A DNA stretch of 34,567 bases, taken from the NCBI RefSeq assembly GCF_900659635.1, contig NZ_CAACVB010000066.1, positions 1-34,567 of the forward strand, in the 5' to 3' direction. Positions within the stretch are counted from its first letter, which is position 1. Each line of letters begins with the position of its first letter. Position numbers and translations under genes: made by a program. The stretch comes from Actinomadura roseirufa (GTDB lineage Bacteria > Actinomycetota > Actinomycetes > Streptosporangiales > Streptosporangiaceae). The notes under the pieces were generated by a model. It saw only the letters and a program-made list of their open reading frames with translations. It was not told the DNA's origin and did not search any database. Positions 33,469-34,567 of the stretch are shown in pieces.

Positions 33469-34272
33469 TCAAAAGCGCTGCAGCCAGTCTCTCAAGCGGA
33501 GCCGCATGCTGGTTCGCGGAGTGCCTGGTCTCTCGACTTCGAACTGTTGCAGGAGTTCCCGTATCTGGTCGCTCGCATCGACCATGTTTCCGCCATCGCG
33601 GATCAGCATATGCCTGTGCCACCAGAAGGTGAGCCACACAGCGCAAGGAAGAGAGACCCCTGCGGGCAGGCCCAGAAGCAGCCAAGGCTGGTCAGCGGCG
33701 AGTGCGCTGCCTGTGGCCAGCAGCACCCCGGCGATCACCGAGAGGACTATCCCGGATCGGGTCATCCGACTCGCAGCTGTCCAGCAACTTTGGAAACTCC
33801 GATGCCGAGGTGCTCGGGCCTTGACTGACGTTCCGTGAGCTTTGAGGTCGTCGGCGAGGTTCTGCCACCTCTCATACTCTTGTGAGCTGAGGATCGTGAC
33901 CGAGGGAAGGCCGGTCAGGTAGCTGATGTCCTGGCGGTAGATCTGAGGGCTGACGCGGCTCGGGCGCGACATTCGTGCGAGCGCCGAATGTAGCCATGCC
34001 GCCAGGAGGCCGCTGCAAAAAGCCAGGAAGATTGTCACGTACGCCCAGACAAACCCACCGGAAGGCGCGTCGGATGCTCCACGCCCTGCTGTCGCCCCGG
34101 TGATGGAGCCGATGAGGATATAGAAGATCGAGTCGAGCCAGACCTCTGGTTTCGCCTGGCTGATTCGGTAGGTCCACCACTGAAACGCAACCGCGGCCCC
34201 GGCAAGAAGCGGCGGGGCGAGCCCGAGAACAGTCTCCGCCATCGCGAAATAGAACCATCGCTGGGCATCCAT
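33469..34272 (-). CDS. Multi-pass membrane protein of unknown function
   Basis: A 267-aa protein read from ATG 34272. An in-frame TTG at 34302 would add ten residues, and neither start has a clear ribosome site. Hydrophobic segments lie near residues 8-31, 49-62 (weak), 72-98, 172-193 and 197-218, so four or five passes. A soluble loop of about 70 residues (SPQIYRQDISYLTGLP, SSQEYERWQNLADDL) lies between segments 3 and 4, and the tail (DQIRELLQQFEVERPG) looks amphipathic. The loop motif resembles Pycsar/CBASS-type or actinobacterial membrane partners only in general layout; I do not assign a family. GC is lower than in the main clusters, fitting an acquired segment. Confidence 0.72.
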   Translation of the reverse strand: MDAQRWFYFAMAETVLGLAPPLLAGAAVAFQWWTYRISQAKPEVWLDSIFYILIGSITGATAGRGASDAPSGGFVWAYVTIFLAFCSGLLAAWLHSALARMSRPSRVSPQIYRQDISYLTGLPSVTILSSQEYERWQNLADDLKAHGTSVKARAPRHRSFQSCWTAASRMTRSGIVLSVIAGVLLATGSALAADQPWLLLGLPAGVSLPCAVWLTFWWHRHMLIRDGGNMVDASDQIRELLQQFEVERPGTPRTSMRLRLRDWLQRF

Positions 34273-34339
34273 GGAACGCAGACTGCCAGCTTCTACTGAC
34301 AAGAGTCACCCCGCGTTTGGGGGCCGTCCGATGTGGGGC

Positions 34340-34438
34340 TCAGCCGACTGCGAAGGTCTCCATCTGCTTGATGACGAGCACCACCGCCTCCCGCTCCTCG
34401 GGCGGGTAGCCGATCCTGGCCGGCAGGCGCCGCGCGCT
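34340..34438 (-). pseudogene. C-terminal remnant of an unidentified gene
   Basis: The minus strand reads RRLPARIGYPPEEREAVVLV then IKQMETFAVG and a stop at 34340. It has good coding character but no upstream gene body: the frame runs into the insertion sequence within about 35 bp. It is probably the tail of a gene truncated by that insertion or by earlier deletion. Confidence 0.5.
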
Positions 34439-34470
34439 GCCGCAGTTTGGCCTGGAAGGGTTCTAAGTTA

Positions 34471-34567
34471 GAGGGTGTCTGAAAAGGGTCAGGGCGGGGC
34501 ATGTTGCCTGATGCCGCGCCCTGAGTGTGGAGACGATGGTGGCCGGGCGTTCCCCCTACCCGACCGA
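34471..34567 (+). mobile_element. Left end of a probable IS5-family insertion sequence
   Basis: After CTAAGTTA the sequence GAGGGTGTCTGAAAAGGG looks like an IS5-family terminal repeat, with TTA (34468-34470) as candidate target duplication. A 14-bp inverted repeat with one mismatch lies just inside (34489-34502 and 34511-34524, 8-nt loop). The contig ends 97 bp in, as expected where a multicopy element breaks an assembly. The right end is not in the window. Confidence 0.6.
34536..34567 (+). CDS. Transposase N-terminus, 3'-partial
   Basis: GGAG at 34529-34532 precedes ATG 34536 and an in-frame GTG at 34539; the GTG has the better spacing. The first residues are VAGRSPYPTD, matching the usual start of IS5-family DDE transposases (PYPTDLxDAEW). 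Only about ten residues are visible before the contig ends, so the family is a guess supported by the adjacent terminal-repeat-like sequence. Confidence 0.55.
   Translation, partial: MVAGRSPYPT

Noticed and set aside
1..34567. CRISPR arrays, tRNA or rRNA genes
   Set aside because: I saw no regularly spaced repeats and no cloverleaf or rRNA-like sequence in the intergenic regions.

Overview
The window is a contig from a very high-GC actinomycete. Most coding sequence has G or C in nearly every third codon position. Two AfsR/SARP-type regulators, large NRPS genes, a snapalysin and a TPR-CHAT protein together suggest a Streptomyces/Actinomadura-like filamentous actinobacterium; the genus is inference. 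Bases 1-58 are not genomic: they read as the P7-side Illumina TruSeq adapter. The last ~97 bases look like the end of an insertion sequence. Both edges are therefore assembly breaks.

Region 1 (59-18229, + strand) is a non-ribosomal peptide synthetase assembly line on two proteins. The first is cut at its 5' end and reads [E, degenerate]-C-A-T. The second is complete and reads C-A-T-C-A-MT-T-C-A-T-E-C. It predicts at least four residues: one N-methylated, one epimerised by an intact E domain. There is no thioesterase; the line ends in a terminal condensation domain. Epimerisation is in three states here: a degenerate E domain in protein 1, an apparently deleted E domain after the first module of protein 2, and an intact E domain in the last module.

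Region 2 (18274-24548, - strand) holds two tandem SARP/NB-ARC/TPR regulators of the AfsR type, converging on the NRPS genes and probably controlling them. A hairpin-rich 44 bp gap separates the converging ends.

Region 3 (24787-30271) looks like a biological-conflict or signalling locus: a class III nucleotide-cyclase-like protein (-), a divergent TPR-CHAT caspase-like protease (+), an unrecognised 198-aa protein (-) and a PNP/MTA-SAH-nucleosidase-like enzyme (+). The CHAT and nucleosidase genes share a TAAAGTGA octamer upstream and the same GGAG-5 nt-ATG start context. This is the best candidate for an undescribed system.

Region 4 (30272-32358) is a secreted-protease operon: an S1A serine protease followed by a snapalysin. 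It is preceded by a promoter-like sequence and a perfect 25-bp palindrome, and followed by a strong hairpin.

Region 5 (32359-34567) is lower in GC and decayed: a frameshifted pseudogene, a multi-pass membrane protein, a gene remnant and the start of a probable IS5-family element.
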